Source: Skeletonema tropicum (Eukaryota > Bacillariophyta > Thalassiosirophyceae > Thalassiosirales > Thalassiosiraceae). Taken from it: a stretch of DNA of 64,000 bases. Location of the stretch: the NCBI GenBank assembly GCA_037178625.1, contig CM074147.1, positions 496,001-560,000 of the forward strand. Direction: 5' to 3'. Under the pieces are notes generated by a model. It ran no database searches. It worked only from the letters and a program-made list of their open reading frames with translations, and had not been told where the DNA came from. Of this stretch, positions 22,501 through 34,018 are shown piece after piece. Positions within the stretch are counted from its first letter, which is position 1. The number at the start of each line of letters is the position of its first letter. Position numbers and translations under genes: made by a program.

Positions 22501-23637
22501 CAAGCTACACTGGAATATCATTATGAGGGATGCGCTGCTGCAATAGCATCTGGTGATCTCATCCAAGCAGCTGTCAACTTGTACGCAGGTTATTTAGTGC
22601 AATTTCTACGCTGGTATAACGTTGCAAACCACAAGAGAAAAAGGTGAAGAAGTAATTAACTTCATACGGGAAAGAAAGATGGTGATATTCTTGCTACAAA
22701 TGCAACTCGTACAGAATTCTGTACTCAAGTTGATTGGAATGGGATGAAGAACCAAAGCAGACTTCGGCCGAGGAAGAGAATATTCTCGCAACAAAGAGCA
22801 AAGCATCAAGTTGACACACTTCTTTCAGAAGTCATATATCAGCTTCATGTTTCGATTGTATGATGATACCAAAGACTACGCAGAGAAGTTCTTCGGTCGC
22901 GTCACTAGCAGCTCTTGTGCCAATTTGCTAGTCTGGCAATCTTTAACTGTATTTTATATTGGTCTCATCTCATTCTGGGTGGCTAGAATCTCGAGAGACG
23001 GAGACAAATGGCACGAAAGAGGCAACAAATCCAAACTGGCAATGAAGAAATGGGCAGAAACGTCTCAGTGGACATTTGAGAATAAATGGTACTTGTTGGA
23101 GGCAGAGGAAGCATTTTCTAATAGCAACTTTGATGGCGCTAAAATGTACTATGAGAAGGCTGTATCATCAGCCAAAGCTCACAAGGTAAGATGAACAGAA
23201 TGCGTATGCTTTCACATTGGCTCATACCATGGTGTCTTATACTCACTTCTTTTCTGGTATGTTGTATGTATTGTGGTATGTATTGTATTATTCACTTAGT
23301 TTGTACACGAAGAAGCCTTGGCCTGTGAGTTGGCAGCGTATTTCTACTTGGATATAGGGGAGATCAACATTGCAGCTGATTACTGTTTGCTTGCACATGA
23401 AAGGTATCAAGAATGGGTAAGTAGTTCACACTCACTTGGATTTTTATCATCATATATCTGTTTATCAATTGTTGATTTTGTCTCAAATCTTTGTTGGCCT
23501 CTTTACAGGGTGCAATTGGGAAGTGTGCAAGTTTGTTCAAGCTCTTTGGTAACATTATGAACGATCGTGTGGGTTCAAGTTCGGCAATCGCTGTTGATGT
23601 TCAGTCTGATCTAGCTCACCTACTTGCCCCAGAATAG
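19507..23637 (+). pseudogene. STAND-type AAA ATPase with TPR-like region and kinase-like N-terminus, multiply frameshifted
   Basis: The first part (19507-20031) ends in a kinase-lobe-like segment (IIYSLGLVFYELFSRGERP). After a one-base shift the main frame (20033-22081) carries the STAND/AAA_16 ATPase: YGRKAEL entry, Walker A GKSGTGKS (near 20528), Walker B LFLDDLQWAD (near 20930) and a helical half with TPR character. Reading continues only by shifting one base near 22079, 22251, 22625, 22747 and 22805. Two GT-AG introns are still clear (about 23188-23299 and 23416-23508). The frame ends at a stop near 23635-23637. Homologues are large multi-domain signalling proteins in diatoms (family knowledge), usually with a C-terminal kinase or cyclase, which is absent here. 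Confidence 0.75.
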
Positions 23638-23792
23638 ATTTCAATGAAGAGAATGAAGGGTAGCTATTCGCTCATCAATAATTTGTCCGTCATTTGCCGA
23701 AAATACCATATCGTTTTGGTTTTGAAAACATCTCCTCAGAATGTTAGAGTTAGGAATTGCATAGTACCTCTTGTTCGTAAAGAATTAGGCAC

Positions 23793-24180
23793 ATGTAGGA
23801 CGGGTCCATTAGCGGGATCTTGGAAGGCATTTGGTGTAGTCATCACGTGCGTCAGTGGAACCGCCGAGGCATGCTGGCAGATCACTGCAGCACAATGCTG
23901 ACGATATTTCAGCCAAGCAAGGTCCAGGCCCTGAGTTCCGACGGGGTTAGACTCAGCCAGGCGATCCTGCTACAACAACTTCGTTCAGGAATCCATACTC
24001 AATGCATCAGGTCTGTTTGGGAGCCTTTGTAGCTTTTCCGGTCTTGGATGCGGTAGCTGCCATCATGGATGCACTCATCTTGCTAGAGCAGAAATGACGT
24101 AATTGGCTCCCATTTGATAGGAGATCACACCGACTGTGGCCAACACTGCACTTGCGACCAGTGTGCCCACGACGATTCGA
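23793..24180 (-). pseudogene. Fragment of the 14951-15973 membrane-protein gene
   Basis: The DNA matches about 15405-15795 (GGACGGGTCCATTAGCGGGA, then the Cys-rich segment, the Ala/Lys linker and part of the transmembrane segment). It has several deletions and insertions (for example CATCAGG for CAGG and loss of about 9-15 bp blocks). Neither the N-terminus nor the lumenal domain is present. It is a decayed partial copy lying between the STAND pseudogene and the NFU gene. Confidence 0.82.
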
Positions 24181-24599
24181 GCTTTGTTGCATGTTGCATC
24201 TGTACTTCTTCATTGTACTTCCTCCGCTAATCTGCTAGCTATTATGATAAGTTTGCTGCTTGCAATTTTATAAAGCCAACAACGCTGCAACGACCCGCTT
24301 TGTTGAAACGTTTCGATTTGCCCGCAATATGCACACACTTCTTGTTTTAGGGAGAATGGTGATGATAAATAGTATCGGTATCGAGCTCAAGCGAGAACAG
24401 AATTCTAAAACTAAAACGCTGAGATTAGTTTTGGTATGTTTATTGCACCGTCTCAATGACTGACACGGAAATCAAGCTTGACAAAACAAAACGTTGAACA
24501 TTACTCATCTTCTATGTACTTCTAAAGTAACAGATTCGTGTCAAGATTTGCCCTATCCAACGTCCAAAATATTTTCATATCTCATCACATGTCCCTTAT

Positions 24600-25657
24600 C
24601 TAATCCGAAAAGGGAATACCAGCAGCAGCTAATCGTTCCTCATACGATTTCATTTTTTTGCCTTCTGAATCACCACTGCCACTCTTAGTCACAACCACTT
24701 CTTCACCATCACCATTCCCCTCTCCATCCTCATCCTCCTCCTCCAACGAAATCACAGCCGTAACCTCCGGAATATAATGCATCAACATATTCTCCACCCC
24801 ATTCTTCAACGTCACACTCGAACTAGGACAATCCCACACAACTCCCCGCCAACTGCACCGTCACAATTCCCGTATGTTCTTCAAATCCCACATATTTAAT
24901 ATCTCCCCCATCCTCTTGTACCGCGGGACGGATGCGCGATTCCAACAATTCTTTAATCATGGCAACCACCTCATCATCATCTTCCAATATCGTCGTATCG
25001 GTAATTTCTGGAACTTCCAGCAACGCTGGTTGATTCGTCGCATAGAAATCCATAATGGCACCAAAGATGGGTGTTTGTAAATGCTGCCAATGTGCCTCGG
25101 CGTATTTTGTAATGGTGATGAAATCGTATCCCAGGTAGATGCTTTTGACGCCCTCGTCGAGATTAAAAATTAGTTTGGCGAGGGGGGAACGTGCGATTAG
25201 GGTGTGGTCCTTGCGGGTTATGTGAAATCCGACATTGTTGTCGCTGGTGGTGGTGTAATCGTTTAGGGCAATTTCTTCGCCGTTTTCGAGTTTGTTAGAT
25301 GTGTCGTTTTCATTTTCAATGTCCTCGGGGATGTGGCCCAGCACGAGTCGACCGTTGGGGATGAATTTTAGACTTTCTGGATTTGGTGTTGTGGCGGTTT
25401 GAATAAAGAGGGAGCGGCGTTGTTGCTGTTGTTGTTGTTGTAATGGCTGAGCTTGCTGATAGTGGAGAGTGAGGTGCTGAGGTGGCTGAATGCCGCTTCT
25501 TTGATTGTGCTGTGTAGATGATAGTGATGTTGATGCTGCTGCGGATGCTTGAGCCAATGCAGGAGTGATTTGCCCTCTGCTGCCGGATGAGGGTGCGAGG
25601 CAGTGCTCGTCTCGAGAGGATGCCTCTCGCTATTGATGTGGTGGCGTTCATGATCAT
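24600..25657 (-). CDS. NFU1-type Fe-S cluster carrier, with two frame breaks
   Basis: From ATG 25657 an Arg/Ser/Thr-rich mitochondrial-type presequence begins ([19 protein letters not shown]). The body lies in a different frame: an Nfu N-terminal domain ([17 protein letters not shown] ... [20 protein letters not shown]) and the NifU-like domain ([17 protein letters not shown] ... VQLAGSCVG). There the frame is shifted by one extra base exactly in the CxxC Fe-S site. It resumes as [19 protein letters not shown] and ends GIPFSD at 24600. No GT-AG intron fits either switch. Nfu1 passes 4Fe-4S clusters to mitochondrial enzymes (family knowledge). The breaks may be sequencing errors, because the rest is well conserved. 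Confidence 0.78.
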
Positions 25658-26939
25658 TGTCTCTTGATTTTTTGTGGTCGTAAGTAGCGGTCAATTGTGG
25701 TCGATGATGGTCGAAAATCGGAAATCCGGAGATTTCTCCCGCCATTTTCATTGACAATGCGATGAAGCACATCTCTGCGGTGAGGGATTCAGATAGATTC
25801 AGAGACTCTAGAGAGAGACTATGTCATACCCCTACCATTTGTTACTTATAAATAGAACATATTGCTTCAAACTACGACGCAACAACTTCAAATGGTGAGC
25901 TGTTATCCCAGAGATCTTGTCGCAAACTGGCCGCAGTTGCTCCATCCGTGTAGACTTTCTCAAAATCATTGCAAATATTTGCAACAGTTGGCTGACAGAT
26001 ACGGTTGATGTACTTTTGTGTTTCCTCCTTTAGATCGCTTTTGAGACCTACTCGTTTCCAATCTACCAGACATACATTAGGGAGGGTATCCTCGTAGCTG
26101 ACATTAGGTAAAATTTGGTTCTGGACTTGTTTTTCCTCGTCGGAATGTGGTTTGATTTTCCTTGTTACTATCCCAATAATATAGACTGGTCCGATATATT
26201 CTAGAGTTCCGCATGATGCGTCTCTTTCTTTCAGCCACTCGGGAGTGTGCGGGCATCTCTCATATTCGTGACGCATCACAACGAAACTCCCCACCTGCAC
26301 TCTTTTCAGCCACATCGCAACTTGTCCTGCACCAGATGGCTGTCTTGTCTCATATCGACACCACCAATCTTCTAGAATTGCATTACGCAACTCATTCTGA
26401 GTCATATCAGCAATCATTGGAACAATATCCTCAGATATCTCAAAAAACCAAGGTGATGCAATTCCTTGTTCGACAAACCTTCCAAAATCCCTGTTTTCCT
26501 TACGTTTGCTGGATACGTGTGAGTTCAGATGAAAGATCGACTTCTTCTTGAAAGCCTCCTTGTCGATGTGACCGCTTAGACCAAAAGGTCTCTCCTCGAC
26601 ATCAAAGTGTGTCAAGGGTATATAAGTGTCACATCACCTCTGTCAGCCAACATCAACACTCCTCGGTAAACTCAATGTCTTCGTGTCTTGCTGACCAGAA
26701 TTGTTCTTCATTTTCATCGCCTTCCAGTGGAGGGGGCAAATGTATCTTGACATCTCTCTCGACCTTGATTCTTTTGCTCACTCTCGGCTCGAGCTCGATT
26801 CCCATGTCCGAGAATCTAGACGCATCACCATCATCGTCATCATCATCAGCAGCAGAATTTAACAACGATAATGACATCGGGGATGGAGTTGCCACATTGA
26901 CATCTCTTCCTCGCTTTTGAGGTGTTGCAACTTGAACTT

Positions 26940-29900
26940 TACACTTCTCAGATCCCGGGAATTCATCTTTTTGTCATTCGTTTGAAGGCCTCGTTTAAAA
27001 CTCAATTAAAGCTAGAGCGTTAGTTAGCGAGACGAGGCCAACGTGTAGTGAGTCGAATGAGTTGCTCGGCACATGAATCGCACCGGAATCTAACTCTACG
27101 TCCTCTTGCGAGTATGCCATGTATTCGTCCGCTGTTGTGGCTATCATACTTTTCGAGATATGGTCATTTCAAATTTTTTATTCGGCTGTTGGCTGCCGAC
27201 GGATGTTTGATGTACATGTATGTTATTAGTCGTTATTACTATCCCTGCGTGCGAGGTAGTTGTTGACCTCTGCTTGCATTTCATCAGATCGTGGTTGAAC
27301 CGTGTTGATTTTTGTCCACGTTGTACCTCCAGCTCTTACTTTATCATCGCGAGCAAGTATCGCAGCCTCGTCCTTTCTTAGTTCATCCTTCATCTGGGCA
27401 AGTGCCATTGTCATCAGAGGTTCTTCATTCAATTTCAGCTCTTTGCCATCAAGTTTGATTCTACGATGAGCAATCTCTTTTCGCACAATTTCTTCGTTCT
27501 TTCGGATCGCGGCAAAGTGAATGAGTGGTATGCCTCCTCCCACAGAAACAGGAATATCAATCTTTCCGCTGCGTTGAGCCTTGGTGATGTTCCTCGGCTT
27601 TTCAGTGGCAGCCTCAAATTCTTCTACTTTCGTCTCCCTTTCGACAGCGCTTGTTTTCTTGTTGGGATTACGGTAATGGTCAACGATCTCATTGAGCGTC
27701 TCGTTCCCGACTTCCGCCACTGCTACCTCGGCTTCTTCAAAGAGTCCCTGAACATGAGCGAAGAGGCCAGTATTGCATTCCGCACCATTCACTCGTTTGA
27801 CTTTCAGCTTTTCTTTCATAGTTGGCTTTTCTTCTCTCTTCTTGTCGACAGACTCGCGATTGAAGGGTAGGTTGGAGATGGAGTTAACGACCACACGAGC
27901 AGTCCTTCGATTCTCTTTCACATTCGTCCTTGACATGAAGTTGATATTTTGCACCATGCACTCTACCCATTGCTGGTTCAAAGCATGGGGAACAATTACT
28001 TCACAGATTTGACGGCGGACAGGTTCATAATCCCCTTCCTGCCAAGTTGATTTATCAAGGAAGTTTATCACACTCTCTGAGTGTAGGGATGCTAGAAGTG
28101 GATCGATGATTTTGCAATGAATGGATCTTTCAATATCTCGACCGGATTGGAATTCTGTGTCGCGCACATCATGACCTCGCCTATGCAGAATTCATGGCGT
28201 TCGCCGTATGTTTTATATGGTTCTCCAGCTCAATTTCCTTCTGCGACCATTCAAATGTACCGGCTGCTAGCGCCCCATCACTACAAGCGTTGAGCCAACG
28301 GATGAATTCGCGAGCCAACTCCGGATCTCCACCGATGATATAGACCAGTATCATTTGAGATGTCCAATGCGTATAAATATGCTTGATAGAGCTATTCTTG
28401 TCTTCCTTGAAGAAAAGATCCACCGCCTTTGTCATGAACTCCAATCCCCCTTTCTTGACATCACCTAGACTCGGTAATCCATCTAGCGAGGCTATGTAAT
28501 CACTGAATTCCGGCAATTCTTTCCATTTATCACCAGCCATCATTTCATCCAGCTCCTTCTTCATCAAGTAAGATTGCTGCACGAAAAGCCGTGCCTTTGA
28601 CCATGACTTTTCGAGCCAAACAGTGGGTCAGGTTGCATCGCAGAATCAAAGCAGGGAGTAAAGAGATATTTCGAAAATCCAACAAGGAAGCATGTTGATC
28701 TGTTTCTTCACTCTCCATCTCGCGTACTTCCTCATTGTGGACTTCTTCGACTCGTCGATCCTGCACGCAATATCTAGACAATGTTTTGTACATCGCTGAG
28801 CCGACATCTATTGTCATTGTCCCGCACATGCTTCCAATCAAAAATGACACCGTACATTCATTTGACTCTGGTGTAGCGGTGGCAGCTGGTAGAGGAGTAT
28901 TGGTCGATAATTCTGGCGTAGGTGCGGCAGGGCGATGAACTTCTGCTGGCTGTTCCTCCGATGCCTTCTCTTGCTCTTGTTCGACTGGAGCGGTATCTGA
29001 GGCTGAGGTTTTTGCATCCAATTTCTTTGGCGGTGGTTTCTCCAATGATGATGATGATGATGGACGCTTATTCGTTTTTCTAGCCTTGCCTTTCTTCTTG
29101 CGATTCTTGTCTAAATGCTTCTGGAATGCAGCTTTCACTTCGCCGTCATTGAATGCGATGTTCGTGAGCTTCCTACGGACATCGGGGTGAACTACTTGTG
29201 CTTCGTCGACTGAATTAAACCAACCAATTGCAGAGAAATATTGTCCATCCGGGAGCCTGTGCGCCTTATACACGAAAAAAATACCATCTCCACTGTATTC
29301 AATACCCATGTCCTTCAATTTCATTGGGTACTTGGTCTCTCCGCCCGACGCAAAGGCCTTTGACACTGTATCGGCATCGATATCGACGAAACCACATACA
29401 TCCCGAAGAATAATAGCAAGAGCTTTGTCGGTGAAGAGTTGATGGCGCAAAGTAGGATTATTCTTGAATAAATAGGCAACTGCTTTCCGAGTTGCTTTTT
29501 GCAACGCCCCTGAGGACAGCGATGACATCTCCTAAGTAGGATGCATTGAAGTGATGGTTTCTTTGCAAAATCATTTTTAAATCGAATACGAAGTATACAT
29601 ACTCGAGCATCTGTTAGCAATGGCATTGCCAAACAACCTGAACCATTACCAACACCGCCCAAAATGCATAACACCGCAAGAATACCATTCATACTGCCTC
29701 AATGATGTCACTATCGGTTCAAAGCCTCCGTAAATACACATCCGATAGAAGGCACAAGGACACATACTTGTATGACTTTTTATGTGCCATGAAGCTTCTG
29801 GAGTCTAAGTATCGGATAGATAGTAGAGCGAGTGTGGATGCTGCAAATGATGATGTGTCGACCTAGATGGGCACATAGAAGCCATATAAGATAGAGGCCC

Positions 29901-30194
29901 CATCGACATCCGTCGGCAGCCAACAGCCGAATAAAAAATTTGAAATGGCCATATCTCGAAAACTATGATAGCCACAACAGCGGACGAATACATGGCATAC
30001 TCGCAAGAGGACGTAGAGTTAGATTCCATAGTCGTCGATGTTGTGAACATGATGGTTTGCTCTTCGAATATCACACTATTGGCCACATTCAATAAGTGAT
30101 TTATCTAGCTTTAATATTCGATTCGAACGAGGCCTTTTCGATTTCGTTCCCGCTCAAAAATGATGAATCCCGTCCCCAGGATCTGAGAACTGTA
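26940..30194. mobile_element. 3.25-kb long-TIR DNA transposon, 5-bp target duplication, superfamily unassigned
   Basis: The ends TACACTTCTCAGATCC and (reverse complement) TACAGTTCTCAGATCC start imperfect inverted repeats of about 265-290 bp (26940-27205 and 29907-30194). They are flanked by AACTT at 26935-26939 and 30195-30199. The paralogous gene at 37010-37040 shows the uninterrupted site with one AACTT, which fixes both borders. Internal minus-strand frames encode an unrecognised protein. A 5-bp duplication excludes typical Harbinger (3), hAT (8) and mariner (2) elements. Confidence 0.85.
27226..29692 (-). pseudogene. Protein encoded by the 3.25-kb transposon, broken in three frames
   Basis: A short exon (29603-29692) can be joined through a GTATGT...TTAG intron (29532-29602) to the frame starting EMSSLSSGALQ. 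It contains a Lys-rich nuclear-type segment (KNRKKKGKARKTNKR) and a Pro/Ala-rich linker. It stops at 28545. One base earlier the reading continues VQQSYLMKKELDEMM to 28181. A further shift gives the 313-codon stretch to 27226, which includes HALNQQWVECMVQNINFMSR. Being inside inverted repeats it is probably the transposase, but I see no DDE, tyrosine or HUH motif that I can assign. It is inactive as read. Confidence 0.6.
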
Positions 30195-30284
30195 AACTTG
30201 ATAATTGTCCGGCAAATTCAAGTCACTTTCTTTCACTTCATTACCCTTCTTTCTGATCACCATAAGCTTGGGGTCACCAACTCA

Positions 30285-30738
30285 ATGGACACGCCGCTTT
30301 TTTCTACGTAGGTAGGACGATTCCTATCGTAGGTACTCCCACCAAATTCGGCGAGGAACATGCTTTTTTTAGTGTCACAACAGACACAGCTCACAAAATA
30401 CTAACTTTACCCTAGCTATTTTGGCAACGCTAATGGAGAGAGCATCATCGACAATAATAAGTACAGCAAGACTCTTTCTAGACCAAAATTTCACATAGAA
30501 TTCGGTTATCCCCTTGGTAGGTGTCGAAATTCAACGTGGGAGTCAGTACGAGACTTCTCAGGTCCCACTAACAATTTAACTAGGGCCACATTTAAGGTAC
30601 CTCTACAAAGCCAGATAATCAACTATAAAGTTCAACAAAGGATCTTCATATGCATAGATGCAATTAGGCTTCATTAAACTGCCTTCTCCACCTAACACAT
30701 TCGAGCTACGGCGACATCTCACTTTCGCTTGTTAATTT
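30285..30738. repeat. Dispersed repeat, copy with insertion (continues at 32336-32400)
   Basis: About 450 bp are similar in the same orientation to 56752-57206 (GGAACATGCTTTTT, GTCACAACAGACACAGCTCA, TTTTGGCAACGCT, ATTCGGTTATCC, ATCTTCATATGCATAGATGC). The match resumes after the 1.6-kb element at 32336 (TGATCATTTT, CTAATTTAGACGGAT, TTTTGTTAG). It is non-coding. Confidence 0.8.
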
Positions 30739-32331
30739 AAGCCTGTTTTTCCTAAAATCGGGGGTTAGAAAAATTCCGCGAACACTTGACGGACGAAAAT
30801 ATGGCATTTTGGCCAAATTTGGCTTTATGCACTTATGACCATGTACCAAGAGGTAATTAATAGATCTCTTTATACGTCTTTATAGTTATATTCGGATAAG
30901 ACTCTAATGCCATTTATTTTGACTTTATTGCTGTCTACAAAATTAATTTCGCCCCCTCAGCTAGCTGTGTTTTTGTGCCTCACACAAGCTAAAACACAAA
31001 ACGCCTTTTCGTGCGTCGCGTTTTGATGCCGATTCTTCCTCCAATAGCCTTCCGATGGCTTCCGACACCATTAATACTAACACAATGGCGTCCGCAACCA
31101 TCACTACAACTAATAATCCCTCTCCTATGGACACCTCTCCTATCATCTGCGAAAACATTAATGGTCCAGCAACTCCCCCCCCCACCCCTCCCGGATAAGT
31201 CCCCGTCCATTCGTCAAAAAATTAATGAGTAAGGAAACACAAAGACAAACCCATGCCTACGGAGGCAGTTGAAGGACTGGTTGTTGAAATGGATCAGTTC
31301 CTGCTAGCAAAGGCACTTCATGAAAAATGCAAAGACGTGGAAAATAATGGCAGACGTCTAAAGTGCTCATGTCTTTCAATTCTCCGCAACTACTCGAACC
31401 GTCGGGCAGTGGCACAATTCTGCACTAGTTTCCTGCAACGAGATCGTACTGATCAAAACCAAACAGTCATTGACTGGTACAGATATGCAGTTGCAAACGC
31501 AGTAAATAGAAAACAATCGTACCTCATGCCATATGATGTTAGTGGGGTTGACAACCCCGGAGAAGTTGCTGCGGTACTACAAAATCATAAAATATGCCGA
31601 TCTGCCATGATGATTCTTGTTGATTTTGGGAAGAGCAGAATGAGCACAATCGAATCTTGCGCCTCTAAAAATGGAGTTGCCTCTCAGCATGGAATAAAGG
31701 GAAGCGCAATAGGCTTAAAGATGATGATCCTAGATTAATTGCCATCCGGGAGCATTTCGAAATCCTCATCAAACTTGCAGAGGATTGCCCGAGAGCAACA
31801 CGCATTGTGCAGAAAATAATCGACGGATTCGAATAAATGTCTACAAGAGGGTTGAGTTGTACACAAAGTATCTTTGCAGTGGTATTGTTCCATCAGAAGC
31901 GAAGGATGATGTACTGTACCAACAACCTACCCCGGAGGAAATGGCAGCAGTCAAGGCAGAGAAGAAAGAGAGAAAAATTAACGGAAATCTTAAAGTACGT
32001 CATGGTTGGCCCTCCAGGGGCGAAATTATCTACAATTATCTAGAGCAATGTGATTTTCAGAGATGACATTAATGAGAAGAAGGCAAAGATAAGTGCTGAA
32101 CGAAAGGAGCTGAAAGATAAGTGTATGGAAGCTGCAACGTAACTAGTAATAGAATGTTGTGTTGTCGCACTATTGATACTGTGATATTATGGTAGCTCCT
32201 TTTGGTGAGGTTTAGTTCAAAACTCTTTTTGGCTGTTACTCAATTTGAGCATTTCAAAATCGGCGGTCTGTCCATCTTTCTCGTAATTTTCCGCGAACCC
32301 TCTAACCCCCGATTTTAGGAAAAACAGGCTT
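30739..32331. mobile_element. 1.6-kb TIR transposon inserted in the dispersed repeat
   Basis: The inverted ends AAGCCTGTTTTTCCTAAAAT run about 32 bp (through CGGGGGTTAGA) and extend imperfectly over CCGCGAA. ATTT flanks both sides (30735-30738 and 32332-32335). The copy of the host repeat at 56750-57270 lacks the insert near 57206, which supports the borders. Internal plus-strand frames encode a broken, unrecognised protein. The family is unassigned. Confidence 0.78.
31253..32066 (+). pseudogene. Protein gene of the 1.6-kb element, frameshifted
   Basis: From ATG 31253 the frame reads ALHEKCKDVENNGRRLKCSC, then SILRNYSNRRAVAQFCTSF and WYRYAVANAVNRKQSY. It breaks near 31690, continues in another frame (KRNRLKDDDPRLIAIREHF) to about 31835, and again in a third (RINVYKRVELYTKYLCSG ... 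YNYLEQCDFQR) to 32066. Each piece is Lys/Arg-rich and coding-like. It is the only coding content of this element and so may derive from its transposition protein, but no catalytic motif can be named. Confidence 0.5.
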
Positions 32332-32436
32332 ATTTGATCATTTTGTTAGTGATTTACTAATTTAGACGGATATTTTTTGTTAGTGCGCCAAAGCACGAGC
32401 GCGTGACCAGAAATCCTATATAATCGGCAAGCTTAT

Positions 32437-32465
32437 AAAGGCCGTGCAGCCACGAGTTCTAAGCC
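32437..32465. repeat. 29-bp inverted copy of the sequence split at 34004-34531
   Basis: ATAAAGGCCGTGCAGCCACG followed by AGTTCTAAG is the reverse complement of 34004-34018 joined to 34518-34531. It could be the left terminal repeat of a 2.1-kb non-coding element (32437-34531) whose right end was later split by the foldback element at 34019-34517. Confidence 0.5.
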
Positions 32466-32703
32466 TCCCGGTCTAAGTTCAAAAGTAGGAGTATCAACGT
32501 AGGAATAGTACATGACGTGTGATATGACTATCGCTATGACATTTGTTAACCCTTGCAGCCCAAAACAGGCAAAAATAAATATATTTTCTTGACGGGCTAA
32601 CTATCGCCAAACACTTTTTCATCTCCGCTCAACATCACAAAGAAGAGGAGCACCGGCACCATGGTGTGTTTTTGTCCTATGGTGATATAATGTCCCATCT
32701 TGA

Positions 32704-32778
32704 TATACTGGTGAACTTTTTTGGCAATGAACTCTACACCCATATTGTAGTTCATTATTAAAAAAGTTCACCAGTATA
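32704..32778. repeat. 75-bp hairpin
   Basis: TATACTGGTGAACTTTTT at 32704 is the exact inverse of AAAAAGTTCACCAGTATA ending at 32778. The 40-bp loop carries a second, weaker stem (AATGAAC ... GTTCATT). It may be a tiny foldback element; nothing shows that it is transcribed. Confidence 0.65.
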
Positions 32779-33994
32779 CAACAACGTCTAATTAATTCTC
32801 ATCGACATATATTATCGCTAGAAATTTTCCCTCGACGACACAGTCTGCCGCTGCCATATATATCCAAAAGAGAGGCAGTAGGGTGTGCCATCAATCCTCC
32901 CTGCCCCTTCCAATCGACAACCAAACATATATTATTCGTAGTTTATGCTTATCGCCACAGTAATCACCGTATTCACCAAAAATATAAGTGATCTAGCCAC
33001 ACCATCATCAAAAGTCAAAAGCCACCTATGTCGCCTTGTTGCGACCGACACTCTCACCAAAGGATGCATCACAGAAGAAACGAAGACCTGAAACTTATGC
33101 CCCAGTTATAATATGATATACAGCAATGATTGGGGGGCATAAACCTGATAAAAAGAGTCTTATTGTCTCCTTGAAGCGACGAGTCATTAATTACAAAAAA
33201 CTCGTCTCAAATGGGCACAATAACCACCATCAATTGTTGTATACAGCCACCAATAATTCCAAAACACATCCAAAACAGAACTAACAAATCATTGCGGTAA
33301 TAATATACATTGGTATTGTTTGAAGTAGTGTTTTCAATCGGATAATATTAAATATTATTTGGTACAATATATTACAAAATGTAGGCCTCTACACCATGAT
33401 AAATATGACATCTATCACCTATATTGCGGCTGCTGAAGCGTGTATACCCCCCCCGACATCCTCTGTCATGTTGAGAGTTGAAGAATTGTGTTTGCATTGT
33501 TGTTATGGACTGTTTATATGGTTGATTGTTGCATATTAATTATGTGAAACATCACATATCGATCACATGTGCGCCTGGGTAATAATAAATAGAGGGAGCA
33601 CTCTCATACGTGGGGCACGACCGCGGAAGTCTATATCATGTTGCAGATGAGATATGTAAAGTAGGGGACCTTGTAGTGCAGAGTATCATTGCCAAAAGGA
33701 TCATATCACAGGTGGACGAAGATGACCAATTTTCATATCGTTGATGGCGAGTACAATAACTCAACGACGGCATCTACCTCGACAAAGAAACGCCTCCATA
33801 ATATACCCAATAGTACTGGAGAGCGATATAGGTGCGTATATTGGTTATGTTTGAAGCGTGTGCATTGTTGGGGCCGTCGGTGGGAGCGGCAGCTTCATGG
33901 TCTCTTCTCTCTTCATGGTTGATGTCAAAAAGTGCAGCATTAGGTAGGACTTATAGGTAGTATGTACGTTCTACGAAGATTTGAATTCCTACGT
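32779..33994. other. Gene-poor AT-rich stretch
   Basis: About 1.2 kb without a convincing frame or RNA gene. It contains short AT-rich microsatellite-like runs and a GAATTCCTACGTAGG motif near 33983-33997. It may be the interior of the putative 32437-34531 element. Confidence 0.4.
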
Positions 33995-34018
33995 AGGCCT
34001 TAGAACTCGTGGCGCAGG

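Larger units (their letters stand above)
25872..30258 (-). pseudogene. 3' half-copy of the RING/Tudor/EVE-like gene, split by a transposon
   Basis: Residues of the C-terminal domain (AGQVAMWLKR, FVVMRHEYERC, YIGPVYIIGIVTRKI, NVCLVDWKRVGLK) match the copy at 36060-37998 and end at the same EVVAS stop. About 115 bp of extra sequence (26540-26660) shifts the frame between the acidic linker and this domain, so no ATG opens it. The linker itself (26653-26939) is cut by a 3.25-kb element and resumes at 30200-30258. The RING and Tudor-like N-terminus is absent. It is a partial duplicate and not translatable as one protein. Confidence 0.8.

Noticed and set aside
20031..22805. Programmed frameshifting in the STAND ATPase gene
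   Set aside because: Six or more breaks without a common slippery motif. Pseudogene or indel errors are simpler.
24823..25657. Introns as the explanation for the frame changes in the NFU1 gene
   Set aside because: On the coding strand there is no usable GT donor between the presequence and the body, and the CxxC break is a single base.
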